From Ryuthela nishihirai (lineage: Eukaryota; Arthropoda; Arachnida; Araneae; Heptathelidae): 64,000 nt of DNA. Below, piece after piece: positions 10,511 through 21,798 of this stretch (positions within the stretch are counted from its first letter, which is position 1; each line of letters opens with the position of its first letter). The translations under genes and the position numbers were made by a program. The notes under the pieces are model-generated. The model did not search any database, was not told where the DNA came from, and was given only the letters and a program-made list of their open reading frames with translations. Where the stretch lies: contig JAWZYU010000025.1 in assembly GCA_038380435.1 (NCBI GenBank), positions 48,430,691 through 48,494,690 of the forward strand, given 5' to 3'.

Positions 10511-11030
10511 TTATATACTTACTGGTCCCACTTGGTGAGCAGTCTTTCTGCCACAGTTCTGGCATAATTAGCAATGGACTGCAATGTACGCCACTGCTGG
10601 AAGACCTTTTGGACAGTACGTTTCGACACACCTGCAAAGGCAGCAACTTTTTGTACACTATGCCCTTTGGTTCGGCCAAATATAATAATACCTTTTTGCC
10701 ACTCATTCACATCTTTGGCGTGACCCATGTTTTACAGAGCAACTAGTAGCGTTATGCGCCATTAGGTGACATTCAGTCAGGGGTGACCAATTTTCAGTCT
10801 GTTGAGCTTATCTAAATATCCAAACTTTCATTCCCACCACATATCCACAGTGAACACACGTGGCAAACAATCACTTCTTGTCACTGCATGAACCCCATAG
10901 CGCACGGCACAGCTATTTGTAGGACGCATTTATTACTGCTGCGCCATCTGTTGCTGTTGAACGGACGTAATCCTCTTATGGCGGGAGATGATTAATTTTT
11001 GTCCGGTGAGCTTAGTTTGTAATGTTTTTC

Positions 11031-11324
11031 TGCAGCTCCATTTTGGCACTCAATTCTAATCCTATGCCCAAATGTTCATCAATGAGTTCGTTAACTTTGT
11101 CATAGGGTGTCGGGTTTCGATGATATGGGCTTTATCTATGTATGAAAAATGACGTGACAATGGATAACTTTTGTGCACACATTGAACTAAAGGTTGTTGT
11201 TTAACGTTACAGAAGAGCATGGGATGTCCTTATTCAGGCTTTCCCAAATTGAACTAAAGGACAGATCACAAGGACATTTAAGAGTTCAGAGTTGAATAGA
11301 GGAAGAGGATATTAGTTTACATTC
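11031..11324. other. Unassigned spacer
   Basis: Unique sequence between the Tc1-1 neighbourhood and a SINE-B. The motif TTGAACTAAAGG occurs twice (near 11183 and 11251), and no gene signal is seen. Confidence 0.3.
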
Positions 11325-11515
11325 ACTACCGAGTGGTTAGCACGCTTGGCTACTGATCTACGGGACCTGGGTTCGAGCCCCGGGGTAAGGCATGGATGTA
11401 TGTGTTTTTCTGCTGAGGTCCTGCCATCCTCTCAGACCCTCTACTATGGCATATAAACTGACAGGCTCCTGTCAGACCTCTGTGGCAAGCAGCTGCTTGA
11501 GGGGGTATTTATATT
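11325..11515 (+). mobile_element. SINE-B copy, best preserved
   Basis: The full tRNA-like head is visible: A-box region ACCGAGTGGTTAGCACG and B box GGGTTCGAGCCCCGG. The body has GCTGAGGTCCTGCCATCCTC, then CTGTCAGACCTCTGTGGCAA, and a 3' end GCTTGAGGGGGTATTT followed by a T-rich tail. At least seven relatives occur in this window on both strands. It is not a functional tRNA gene because it has no closing acceptor stem. Confidence 0.88.
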
Positions 11516-11727
11516 ATTTTTTTTTATTCTAAATTTAATCATTGAACTGCTCTGCAAAAGCATCATGTCGTTAAGGTTGACTAAACTTGTATTATCAGTG
11601 AATAGTGAAGAAGCCAAAAGTATTATGACTTAAATGCAAAAATAAGAGAATTATAGGTATTTTATGTTTTACAATTTACACTCATTTGGTTCATAATTCG
11701 TGTTCAAAATGTCAGGCTTCGCCACTG

Positions 11728-11790
11728 AAACTGATAAGGCTCCTGTCAGATTTCTGTGGCAAGAAGCTGCTTGAAGGGCTCTACTCTCAC
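11728..11790 (+). mobile_element. SINE-B 3' fragment
   Basis: It contains GGCTCCTGTCAGATTTCTGT and GGCAAGAAGCTGCTTGA, matching only the 3' third of SINE-B. Confidence 0.6.
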
Positions 11791-11867
11791 AATAAAATTG
11801 TTGCAAGACTACAGTATCTCCACATTTTTTCTTAGAAAAGGAGCAATGTATAATAATTTCTTATTTA

Positions 11868-12058
11868 AAAATTCAATGATTCAGAAACATCGAGTGCCGT
11901 AATGGCGTTCCGGTTCAGTGATTGAGAAACATCGAGTACCTGAACTGGAAACATAAAGTACCGAAACGGAATTCCAATTTAGTTGTAGCACAGCTTTTGC
12001 AATTGCTTCCCATACTCAAAAAGTCATGCTTCGCCACTACTCTTGAGCCTTGAAATAT
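11868..12058 (+). repeat. Interspersed repeat R1 with internal short tandem units
   Basis: Units like GAAACATCGAGTACC and AATGGCGTTCCGGTTCA alternate two to three times. They are followed by AATTTAGTTGTAGCACAGC and a CTTCCCATACTCAAAA tail. The same arrangement recurs at 51335-51590 on the same strand. It is not coding and its family is unknown to me. Confidence 0.7.
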
Positions 12059-13330
12059 ATTTCCTAAGACACCACTCGAAATTCAGATTCCCCCAACCGA
12101 AATTCTGCATAAAACTACTCGATGCCAACAGCAATCCCAAGTTCATTATTATTACCATTAATATTCAAAAGTTCTAAAATTCAATGTAATTCCTTATGTA
12201 AATTGTTTCTATTTATATTGTTGTCTTAGTTTTTCAGTTTAATAGCCTTTTGATTCTAAATCTTCTATGTCAATTAAATAAACCTATTTTTTCTCTACAG
12301 GTATTATCTAAGTAACGAACCCCAGTTGGGGAAGAGGGTAACTACTACCTTGGGTTTCATATTTTCTAAGGCGGTCTCCGTAAATCACATTCGAAGCTGG
12401 CCTCCAATATACATGTTTACCCATTAGCAACAACGGTAGGAATTTTTCCTGGGAGAGGAAAAAATTTTGTTTAAAGCAAAATTGAAATAGTAAAACTGCA
12501 TATATTATTTCTTTGTAGGTAAAATATATTCAATCACCTAGATAAATAAGAAAGCAGCCCTCTTTGCATCTTTAAAGAATTTGTTAGCTCCAACTAGCTT
12601 TTACCTCCTAATGCACACTGAATGTTTAATATAAAACGCAGCGATTTTTACAAATACCCTGATTTTCTCCTCTCGAAAAAATCATCCCGGAATCATTTTA
12701 CCTGCATGAATGAATTTACAACTTTGTAAATTAACTCTTCTATCTCGTTCGTTTGAAGTTAGAGCCGACTTTCGTATACATCAGGGGCACTGCAATTGTG
12801 CAAACTTCCTAAGATTAACCGGTTTCCTACGTACACGTTATCACTACAGCATATTACGATTTACAAGATATGATGGATTTTCTTTCACATCTTGTAAATA
12901 AAATAATTACCAATGCATATTTAACTAGTGCCGAGATCAATTAAACGTTATTCACATGCTTCAATTCAGAATGATGAAAATTAGTCACAAGAATTTAAAT
13001 CTCAGCGTGCAAAGCAGCATTTTTTCAGTTTTAATAATGATATAATATGCGTAATTCAGGGCGGCAGAGGCGGACTTTTTCTGAGGCACTAAGCTATAAT
13101 TAGCTTGAGGCCATAAAATTTGGAAAGTCGAAATAAGTTATATATTATTCTTACTGAATATAATAAAAAAAAATATGAAATTGATATGGTGAAAACATTA
13201 CTAGACAATAATAACTGTTTAAAGCTGCGATGAATAGCATTTGCACAATACATTAATCGTGCCACAGCAAACTTATAAATTTTTGAAACCCTCTCATAAT
13301 CGTGAAGCCTTAAGCTGTAGCTAATGCGTA
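12059..13330. other. Unassigned sequence, CpG content rising to the right
   Basis: No exon, RNA gene or repeat is recognised. A pyrimidine tract with TCTACAG precedes 12301 and could be an isolated acceptor-like sequence. Confidence 0.3.
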
Positions 13331-13379
13331 AGTCCGGACCTGCCGGACGGATGGACACGTGTCATATCATCAGTGGGAG

Positions 13380-13720
13380 AAATTAGCAGTTTCCCCATTG
13401 CTCCGCGCTACTCGAGTGATCAGTCCCAAATTTGGCGGAGTGGTCCCACTTAGTTTTAACCCTCTTTGGGTCTACGGCAGCTAGGATGGAATTCCTAGCT
13501 GCCCTCGAATGGCATCCGAGAATTCTGGGGCGATGCCGTCGCCTACCTTGTGAATGGAATTGAGAGCTGAGAAAGAAGTTATCGATCCACGTAAGTTTGG
13601 CGCCAAACTTTTCGCGGGAGTTGTGACTGGTGTGGTGCAAACCTTTGAATAAACCTATCGTTACGTTTCGCGCCAAACGTTTGGCATGGGTATTATTTCA
13701 TGCACCATTTTTAGCTGCCA
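13380..13720. promoter_or_regulatory. CpG-rich patch with two E2F-type motifs, candidate promoter
   Basis: Unlike the CpG-poor surroundings, this stretch has many CG dinucleotides. It contains an 18-bp perfect palindrome AAGTTTGGCGCCAAACTT at 13593-13610, which includes TTTGGCGC on both strands. A neighbouring TTTTCGCGGGA and a canonical TTTCGCGCCAAA at 13666-13677 follow. E2F/DP factors are known to bind TTTSSCGC. A consensus splice donor (GTAAGT) starts at 13591. The strand and the gene served are unknown. A 97-codon minus-strand frame (13676-13383) overlaps it and resembles nothing I know. It could instead be part of a mobile element. Confidence 0.35.
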
Positions 13721-13756
13721 TTATCATCATAGCATTCAGGGGCGTAGCTATTCGGG

Positions 13757-14860
13757 GGGGGGGGGGAGGCTACTCCCAAAATAACTCGGAGTTGGCAAAA
13801 TTCGAAGCGACTTTGTAAAATAAATAAAGGCGAGTTGTCAAAATGGAGGCAACTTGGCAAATCTAGGGCAGTTTGGAAAATGGAGAGACGGCAAAATTCA
13901 AGAGCAGTTGCAAAATTCGAAACCACTTAGTAAATACATATGAGTTGGCAAAATTTATATATATAAAAATTGCAATCTTTTTTTTATAAAATTATGGCAA
14001 GTTGGCAAAATTCAGGTGAAATGTTAAAATTGGGATTTTTTTTCTGTAAAATTATGACGAGTTGGTAAAATTTAGATGAGATGTAAAAATTGTATCTTTT
14101 TTCTATAAATTATGGAGAGTTTGCAAAATTCAGGTGAGATGGAAAATTGGGATTTTTTTCTGTAACATTATGGCGAGTTGGTAAAATTTAGAGACGCAAA
14201 AATTGATATCTTTTTTCTGTAAAATTATGGAGTGTTGGCAACTTCGCAATATCTAGAAGAGTTTGCAAAAATCAGATGAGATGTAAAAAATGGGATTTTT
14301 TTTCTGTAAAATTGTGGCGAGTTGGCAAAATTCGAATCCACTTGGAAAAATACAGGGCAGTTGTGAAAATTGTACCTTTCTTGTGCAATTAAGGAGAGTT
14401 GATAAAATTCGAAGTGACTTCACAAATTCAAGGAAGATGTAAAAATTGCGATTTCTGTAAGATTACGGCGAGTTGGCAAAATTTGAATCCATTTGGTAAA
14501 ATATAGGCGAGTTTTGAAAATTGGGTTTGGTTTTGCGAAATTTAGGAGAGTTGGAAAAATTGAGAACTCTTGGAAAAATCTAGGGCAGTTGGCAAAATTC
14601 GAATCCACTTGCAAAATACGGGCGAGTTGTGATAATTGGTTTTGTGAAATTAAGGAGTTGGCCAAATTAAGGGAAAATTCACACTGACTTGCTACAATTC
14701 AGACGAGATGTAAATATTAGGATTATTTCTGTGAAATTATGGCTAATTGGTGAAATTGTATGTCAAATTGGAAAATGCAGGAGAGTTGTGAAAATTGCCT
14801 CAACTGAGCGAAAATCTAGGTACGAACCAGAGACATTATTTTCTCTGTTGGCAAAATTTG
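13757..14860. repeat. Degenerate minisatellite, GTTGGCAAAATTC units, partly in alternating dimers
   Basis: The sequence GTTGGCAAAATT or a close variant recurs throughout, with exact copies near 13792, 13952, 14000, 14320, 14474, 14588 and 14848. From about 13973 to 14330 a longer unit of roughly 57-61 bp is visible. One type has GGGATTTTTTTCTGTAA (14032, 14149, 14292) and the other has TATCTTTTTTCTATAAAT-like sequence (13973, 14093, 14207). They alternate, giving a dimer period near 117. The array begins next to a G run and the sequence GGGGCGTAGCTATTCGG. It is non-coding. Confidence 0.8.
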
Positions 14861-15728
14861 ATTTTCGATTTCTCCACCCCCACAACCATAGTTCTTCGCT
14901 ACGGTCCTGATAACTTTCATACATTGGATAAAATCTCATAAGGTCTGCTGACCACCAACTGGCGATCTCCACTTTAAAGTATTCAACGAAGACACAACTG
15001 CAATGATATCAATATGTAATTTATTTAAAACGTTACAAAAGTTACAAAATCTGAAATTGAGTCACTTGATATGTTGAGTAAGGCAGTAGTCGACTGAGCA
15101 CATGTATGTAAAATTATACATTAAATTTTACAATAGGACTTCAGTTTCTAACATGAGACTTATTCATATGAAATAAAAATAGAAGAATTTTACAGCGAAG
15201 CAAATAGATGAAATTTACAACTTCGCCCAAGTAGTCTAAGAAATTTTACTTCTGCATGCAAGAAAGACAATAATAATGCATGTCTAAGAGATAAAATACA
15301 AACTACACACCACATTCGGAGCAGATTATACTCCTAGTATGGAGCCGTAAGTAGTAGGCAACAATTCGTTTTCCTCATTTACACATTGGACGCTATCCTT
15401 AGTGTCGTCGTCACCAAGTGTTTGACATAACACTGTACACCTGTCAATAATGTTTGGTAAACAGACACAGGGGAAAAAAAACGCAAATTGGCTAAGCTTA
15501 TTTTATGTTGCTATTCATTGAATTCTCTTTATGAAACAGAAAAATTGCGATTTCTAACGTTGCGAAATCAGAACTACTAATAAAGTTATTAACAATACTC
15601 ACCAGTTTAGGATCTAGTCAAATTGGAACTGGCATAGGAAAACATATTTTCGAAGTTTTCACAATATGCTTTTCTAATAATTTTCATAATACACAAAAAT
15701 TACTTGAAACCTTATCTTTTAATATTTA
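14861..15728. other. Unassigned AT-rich sequence
   Basis: No gene, RNA or repeat is recognised. Confidence 0.3.
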
Positions 15729-15736
15729 GCAGTGGC

Positions 15737-15828
15737 CAGGGGCAGCCTTAACTGCCAGCAACTTGGTGCACCATACTCTAATCCAAAGGGCAGCTGTTTA
15801 GTTCACCTATATAAAGGGGCCGCCCCTG
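15737..15828. mobile_element. Miniature hAT element, 92 bp, with exact 8-bp duplication
   Basis: The element starts CAGGGGCAGCC and ends GGCCGCCCCTG, an imperfect terminal inverted repeat of hAT type. GCAGTGGC is present directly outside both ends (15729-15736 and 15829-15836). It is too short to encode anything. Confidence 0.85.
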
Positions 15829-15836
15829 GCAGTGGC

Positions 15837-16369
15837 TGCTATTAATTCTCTGCAGAAAACTTTATAGTTTTCGTCTTTGCAAACTGTACAGTAAGGAATA
15901 ATCGTAACAATTAATTTTTTTGCTGTTACAGCCATTTTTCTATTTTTCGGACTAAGAAAAAATCGAACTCCTTTCTTTTGATAGGCATTTTATTTCTATG
16001 GGAATGAGTGTATTTGAAGGATTTCTGCTAACCTTCGTGTGGGTACATTGTACGGTGCAGTTCCGAATTCGCAACTCGCGCACTTCACATATAATTACGG
16101 TTATGTTATTCTTTCCACATACTATATACAGTAGCGCCATTCAACCATTTTTACTGAAGGGTTTCGTATTGAAAGCGACATGTGGATCACATTAAAACTT
16201 GGTGTTTGAAAAAGATTTTCCCCTTTTTAAACTTCTCTTCGAAGGAGCCTGCAAACTTTTTTTTTACGGTTACCAAATTTTCCTTTAAAAATTTTTGATA
16301 CTTAAATCACAGCAGCTGCATGAGAGAATATTTATTTTTTAATGAGCTATTTCATTCGTTAAAAAATAA
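15837..16369. other. Unassigned sequence
   Basis: Overlapping open frames of about 60 codons occur on both strands near 15950-16195, but no recognisable product is seen. Confidence 0.3.
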
Positions 16370-16552
16370 ATTACCCCTAAGGAAGCTGCATGCCACAAAG
16401 GTCTGACAGGAAACTCAGTTTAATATGCTACAGAGAAGATGGAGGAAGGCGATACCTCAGCAGAAAGAGAACACGAACGAATTCATTCATTACTGGGGCT
16501 CGAACCCAGGTCCGTTTGATCAGTAGCCAAACGCGCTAGACAGCCCTACGCT
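16370..16552 (-). mobile_element. SINE-B copy
   Basis: In minus sense it has GGTTCGAGCCCCAGTA in the head and CTGTCAGACCTTTGTGGCA near the 3' end. An A/T-rich inverted repeat (TTATTTTTTAATGA... and its complement, 16331-16370) abuts its tail. Confidence 0.8.
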
Positions 16553-17397
16553 ACATAAAAATAATATTTAAAAGTTGAGTTGCTATTTAAAGGGAAAAAA
16601 AAAACCCGTAGATTACACGTCCCTGATGCATTTATATTTACCGCAGGACTGGTACTTTTTGTGGGGAGAGCAACGCATAACAAATTTCTGCAATTTGATA
16701 TTCTCGCTACTTTTACAAAAAGAAAGTAGTCATACAGATTGAAAAACAGACAGAATCCGATAACAAATTACCTAATAACGCAAATATCATTTGAGCTAAG
16801 TATGGTTCTTCCGTTGGAGCATATCTAGTCAACTGAAAATACGACATTCTCTTTTTTGAATAAGGTAAAGCAGACGACATTTAGAATTATAAATTATTTC
16901 TACTGTGAAATATTTTATTTGTACATTAATTGTACGATTAAACTTTTGTGCACATCATAAGCCTAAAGAATATCTAAATCTGTTGACAGCTGGCCATTTC
17001 AAAATAACGAAACACAAATATCATTGTATTAAGACCGTTTCCAGTGCTTATGAATTGGCAAACACTTGCTTGAATTTACAAAATATTTTGATGCAGTAAC
17101 AAATTGGTTAAATTTATCCAATTTACCACACTGATTTGCAAGACAAAGGCAATCAACATTCACAGCGGCAATTATTTTCAGTGAACCATTTTATATAAAT
17201 CAATCGTTGGCACTTCTTTTTCCATGATACGTGTTACTCCAGGAATATGGCAATGCCATACAGGCGAACAGTTTAAATTGTGAACATTTACCAAAACTTT
17301 CTGAGATTTATTTTTGTTCTAATTTTCTTTATGGATACATGTTTTGTATAACCACGAAGAAAAAAAATCCACACAGGTGAGAGATTATATACATATA
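16553..17397. other. Unassigned AT-rich sequence
   Basis: No features could be supported. Confidence 0.3.
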
Positions 17398-17826
17398 AAA
17401 TTCTCCCTCAAGTAGTTGCTAGCCAGAGGTATGACAGGCAGGGTCGTATCAAGGCATGGGCACACGACTCTAAATTTCGCAAAAATTTGTGTTGATTAAT
17501 CCTCGCTTTACAGCATTTTTTTTTATGTTTAAACATTTATTTTGTTAAAAGTACCAATAAATCTATAAGCTTAATTTTATTGACCGTTTACATTTTTATT
17601 CCCGTAGGTGAGTGGGTAGGGGTCCCAGTGCATTGTTTTGCCCAGGGGCCTACAAAACTGTTAAGACGGCACTGATGACAGGAGCCTGTCAGTATAATAC
17701 GCCTCAGACAAGGTTTGTGAGTAAGCGAGCCCTTAGCAGAAAGAAAATACAAATATCCAAGACTTACCCGATCTAGAATCCGTCCCATTCATTTGTAGTC
17801 AAGCATGCTAACCACTCGGCTACTGG
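17398..17826 (-). mobile_element. SINE-B copy split by a hAT MITE
   Basis: The 3' end is at 17398-17438 and the body and head continue at 17675-17826, with CCGAGTGGTTAGCATGCTTG in minus sense. The break coincides exactly with the 8-bp duplication of the hAT element at 17439-17674. Confidence 0.82.
17439..17674. mobile_element. hAT MITE, 236 bp, inserted in SINE-B
   Basis: It begins CAGGGTCGTATCAAGG and ends GTTAAGACGGCACTG, an imperfect hAT-type terminal inverted repeat (CAG..GTC). ATGACAGG is repeated exactly at 17431-17438 and 17675-17682. Subterminal sequences GGCATGGGCACAC and GCCCAGGGGCC also pair loosely. It has no coding capacity. Confidence 0.9.
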
Positions 17827-17834
17827 GATACAAA

Positions 17835-17998
17835 AAATTACCCCTAAAGCAATTGCCTGTCACAAAATCAATCTATATCCATGGTTGCAAATGCCTGACC
17901 TAATGTTGAGGAGGTCTGTGAGGAAGGCGAGAGACCTCAGCAGGACAAGAAAAAATATATCCATTCCTTATCCAGGCCCTTTTGATCAGTAGCCAACG
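17835..17998 (-). mobile_element. Degenerate SINE-B copy
   Basis: It shares TTACCCCTAAAGCAATTGCC, GAGACCTCAGCAGGAC and TTTTGATCAGTAGCCAA with the family. The B box is damaged. Confidence 0.65.
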
Positions 17999-18055
17999 GA
18001 AATAAATAATATAATTTTGTAGTCAAATTTTATAAAACTCAATGTAATATTATAT

Positions 18056-18830
18056 TACTAGCCAAAGTATCCGGCGTTGCATAGGAAACAAAGTATATTT
18101 TTAAAACAATAGTGCATAGAATTTTGTTTGCCAGACCATATTTTGGATTAAAGAATCGCTTCTCGAGCCTTTCTTCATAAAAACGAACTGTAAACTGAAA
18201 ATGTATTTAAATAATAGGAAATATCTCGGACAAATATAAAAACTTATTATCTATTAAAATAATGCAGCCAAACATCATGCAACCACGCTCTTCTATTCTT
18301 CTCTATGAAATGTCTTTGTTCTTTGCATTTGGCAACAAACTAAAAAGTGCCAAATGTAACAAAACTCTGAGGCTCAATAATAAAGCCCCGGGAGTTTTTT
18401 CGTAAATTTAAATAGCATAAAATCTGCTGAAATGTTTTTTCTAATCGCTTCTGAATTCCTTAAGTTATAAGCTAACACGCATACAAAGATACTTTTTGTC
18501 TCATAGGTACAGATAATCCGTGTTTATTTTGGGCAAGTGGCGCAGTTACTAATAGGTTTAGTGCATGTAAAAACAATCCCAAGTGTTACGTCAATATGTA
18601 CTTCTGGCAGGATATTCTGGTCAGCTGAAAATACGGCTATATATGGAATTTTAGGAAAAATACTGTTTTTTCGTCACCCACTGAACCAATCGAATTAATA
18701 TTTCGCACTGCCCATCTTTAGTCTACTTAGCTTTCAAATTCCTAGCCTTTTTTCTGAAGAGATGACAACAGACACAAACACATCTCCGTTATTATAATGG
18801 AAATTTAATATACAGCAACATTTATAAATA
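18056..18830. repeat. Possible old interspersed element with TATCCGGCGTTGCATAGG motif
   Basis: The start CCAAAGTATCCGGCGTTGCATA resembles a CCGGCGTTGC motif I associate with repeats of several invertebrates. The right edge GACAACAGACACAAACACAT may be its other end. No coding region is seen and the class is unknown. Confidence 0.35.
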
Positions 18831-21511
18831 AAGTGTTGATTTTTAAATAATTTTTTCTACTTTATTTGCTGTGAATGAACAGATGATATTTTTATAATCC
18901 ATATCCATTAAAAGTTCGTTTTAGATTGTCAGAGACAACATTTAAAGGCTCTTAACCATGGATCCTTGCAAGTAGTTTTTTACTCTTTTAAGAGTTGAAA
19001 AGTTTTTTTTCCAATTCAATATATTAAAACACTAGAAATGAATTCTTAGGCAATTGCCTAATAAGAAATCAGGACCTGAAGGTGGCCTCACAACAAACTG
19101 CAGTGTGTTCTTTACTAGTCGTTGTGATGCTACTATCGTTATTGATAATGGCTGTTATATATGACACCTGAAACTTTGGAAATGAGAATAACGCTAAGCA
19201 GCTTTCTGTATGACTGTTTATCATTGAACTACAGCTTACATTGTGTCTAATTACATTTCTAATGTTCATAAGATACTATATTTTCTCTCACTTGTTACTA
19301 TAGTAAGAAATTGGTAAAACATACAATATCCGTGAAAAGAGGAATTAAAAAAAAAACACTCCTTTTAAATATTTACTTTATGAACATGAGTTCACTATCT
19401 AATTATTATGAAATTATCTCTTTCTTCACATCTTTACATAACTGTTTTTCCCCATGTTTATATCAAGTTGAAAGCAAAACAACTGAAGGTTAATTAACTG
19501 CTGTTTAAAAGTAGAACAATAGTTCTCAAAATTTCTTTAATAAGTAGGACTTGAATACACAGGCACCAGCAGACAAGTATGTGACCTTCCCCCACATCCA
19601 GAAATATAGCTGACAGATTTTCCCCCTTTTTACTACTCTTCATACTTTGAAAATAATTACACTATTTTAATTAATTATCTACACTAAAATTATATTAGTA
19701 AGATTAATTCACTAAAATCGTAAATTTTATGTCTTCTAATATTTTCTATAACAACTTTTTGTACACGTTTTGAAGTCGGACACTTTAGACCACCAATGAT
19801 ATATATCATCAAGAGACAGTTTGAGAACTAGTATTTTTTAAACCTCATAAGATACCCAGAATTATTAATCTGTGATCAAATCTAATGCAATTGTAAAATT
19901 ATATGAATTTTAAATTTTTTTAATGTTCCAGTAGCGTAAACTCAGAGTAAAAAAAATTTGAACTTTTTTTAGGACACAATTATTTCTGATCATGAAACGC
20001 ATGAAATGCCAGCTTTTTTTCATTTATATTATTAATTACTTATATTAATTTGGAAATAATTATGAACATTAAATAAGGTTTTATCACAGAAATGTTTGCT
20101 TTTGCTTCAGCACTTTTATGAAAGTAAAACACGAATGTTTAAAAAACAGTTCTTTCTTGTGCTTTGCACAGGAAAGAACACATTTTAATACACATTACCT
20201 ACATATTTGAATTCTACTGATTTTTTTATTAATACAGTTTTGATGGCACATTTAGTGGTTTCAACCATCACAAATAAACATGTTGAAAGAACAAGGCACG
20301 ACAATAAGGTGGAAATGCAAGTGATTGTTATAAAATCTAAGCCCAGGATTTTAAAACACATTCAAGATTAAACACATATCAATATATTACAGTTTACAGT
20401 CACTTTCCTTTTTCTTGAAAGATTAAGAACCTGGTTTCATAAAAAAAAAACATTTATGAATAAAGGTTATTCAAACTTATGTACAGGGTGGTTCAAAAGC
20501 AAGGTATATATTTCTGCTACTATGATTTTAAAACATTAGAAATAATGTTATTTTTCCTTTCTTGAAAAGTTTTAGTTTTTTTGGTACACATCTGTAGATA
20601 AATTTGGATCACATGGTTTTATTTATAAGTAGGTTTTGGACCTTTGGAAATTGGTGGCTACCCTAACAAAACTTTTACCAGAAAGTTCTCATGTACTGAG
20701 TACAAGTTTCATTGTGAATAACTCAATCGATTCATGTTAATAGATAAATGGGAATGGTTCGAGTCAACTTTGCAATTTCAGTCTTACCTGGTTTTCAGTT
20801 GTATTCTTGCTATGCCATTAACTGTAAGGAAATTTTAGAAAATATGTGAGGGATAAGGATAGACATTTACTCATAAATAAGCTTCATTAAGCTCTACCTG
20901 ATATAGTGGGCATATGTATCTTATGTTGAATGAGGAATAAAGGACAAGCTATGTTAAACTTCTAGATCACCTTGTTCTTTAAATAAAAAAAAAAACTATT
21001 GATATATTTTAATTTTAGAAAGGCATATATTACGTTTGTTTACCATAATTCAGATTAAATTCACATTTTAGTTTTATTTCCCAACCAAAGCAATTATTTT
21101 GATTACCTCTGATAAAAATGACAGCTAACTTTACTCCAACTAATAATTTGTTAGTGCAGGGCATACTGTAATGATAGGAACTTTCAGTGTGATACTGCTA
21201 CTACAGGTTGGTTATACCAAAATAATTAATACCTATTTCCAAATTGGGAGAAAAGGTTAACATCATTTCCTGTATATCTTGCAAATAGTTTGAACATAAG
21301 CAAACCAATTTTTGCTTTCAAAACTGATCACCATCACAAGTACTAACTCTTAATAAATAGTCACATATATTACACTGCAAAAGCTTTGTTAAAATTCTTG
21401 AAACACTCCAAATTATTTCAACACATTTATGCTCAGGGGTGATGAGAGCCAACTTTGACTACTGGAAAATATTTATCATGATCCCAACTTAGTTATGAAT
21501 AATTCGATAAT
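18831..21511. other. Unassigned AT-rich sequence
   Basis: Mostly unique. A TACAGGGTGGTTCAAAAG at about 20482-20499 resembles the end of Tc1/mariner-type elements, but no partner end was found. No coding signal is seen. Confidence 0.3.
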
Positions 21512-21771
21512 ATTCAAATTAAATATTACTAAATGACATGGGGGGAAAAGTGGAGTCATTGTCCCAGAATCTCTCAAGGGCCTGGATGTTGGGAGCATGT
21601 TTTATTCAACTAGAATATAAAAAGTTTGGGAAGTACTTTTTAGAACTGTATCATGAACATTTATGCTTATGGAAAATAAAACATGCTTCCAGCATCCAGG
21701 CCCTTGAGAGATTCTGGGACAATGACTCCACTTGTCCTCCCATGCCATTTTAGTAATATTTGATTTGAAAT
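21512..21771. mobile_element. MITE with about 95-bp terminal inverted repeats
   Basis: The arms 21512-21606 and 21675-21771 are inverted copies. They include AGTGGAGTCATTGTCCCAGA in the left arm and its complement in the right, and CATGTTTTATT next to the spacer. The central 70 bp is unique. No certain target duplication was identified and the superfamily is unknown. Confidence 0.85.
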
Positions 21772-21798
21772 AACATCTTCAGACAGACTCTAGATCAA

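Larger units (their letters stand above)
9171..10728 (-). pseudogene. Tc1-1 transposase remnant
   Basis: Tc1 transposases bind the TIRs with an N-terminal paired-type helix-turn-helix and cut with a DDE domain. Here the N-terminus is at 10728-10519: MGHAKDVNEWQKG, then VAAFAGVSKRTVQKVF, a clear helix-turn-helix. The C-terminus is at 9389-9171: MNPIENLWDYL (catalytic Glu block), then MPEKILALLRSHGG. Frames between (9986-9768, 9749-9516) match the middle but are shifted. Insertions at 10007-10510 separate the two ends. It is inactive. Confidence 0.85.
9113..10842 (-). mobile_element. Tc1-like DNA transposon (Tc1-1) with about 95-bp terminal inverted repeats
   Basis: The left end (9113-9207) and right end (10749-10842) are inverted copies of one another. 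Matching blocks are TTTAGATAAGCTCAACGGAC at left and GTCTGTTGAGCTTATCTAAA at right, and GGTCACCCC with GGGGTGACC. TA dinucleotides flank both ends. The transposase is on the minus strand and is split by a palindromic MITE (10007-10301) and a SINE-B (10335-10510). A third TIR-like sequence (TTTTTGTCCGGTGAGCTTAG) lies at about 11004-11026, so the right side may hold a second nested or rearranged copy. Confidence 0.88.

Noticed and set aside
13383..13676. 97-codon minus-strand frame as a host gene in the CpG-rich patch
   Set aside because: No recognisable domain, and GC-rich sequence lowers stop frequency. Kept only as a note under the regulatory feature.
13757..14860. CRISPR-like array
   Set aside because: Units are degenerate, of variable length and without unique spacers of fixed size, and the setting is an animal genome. 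It is a minisatellite.
20482..20700. Complete Tc1/mariner element from the TACAGGGTGGTTCAAAAG terminus
   Set aside because: No inverted partner end or transposase remnant could be located.
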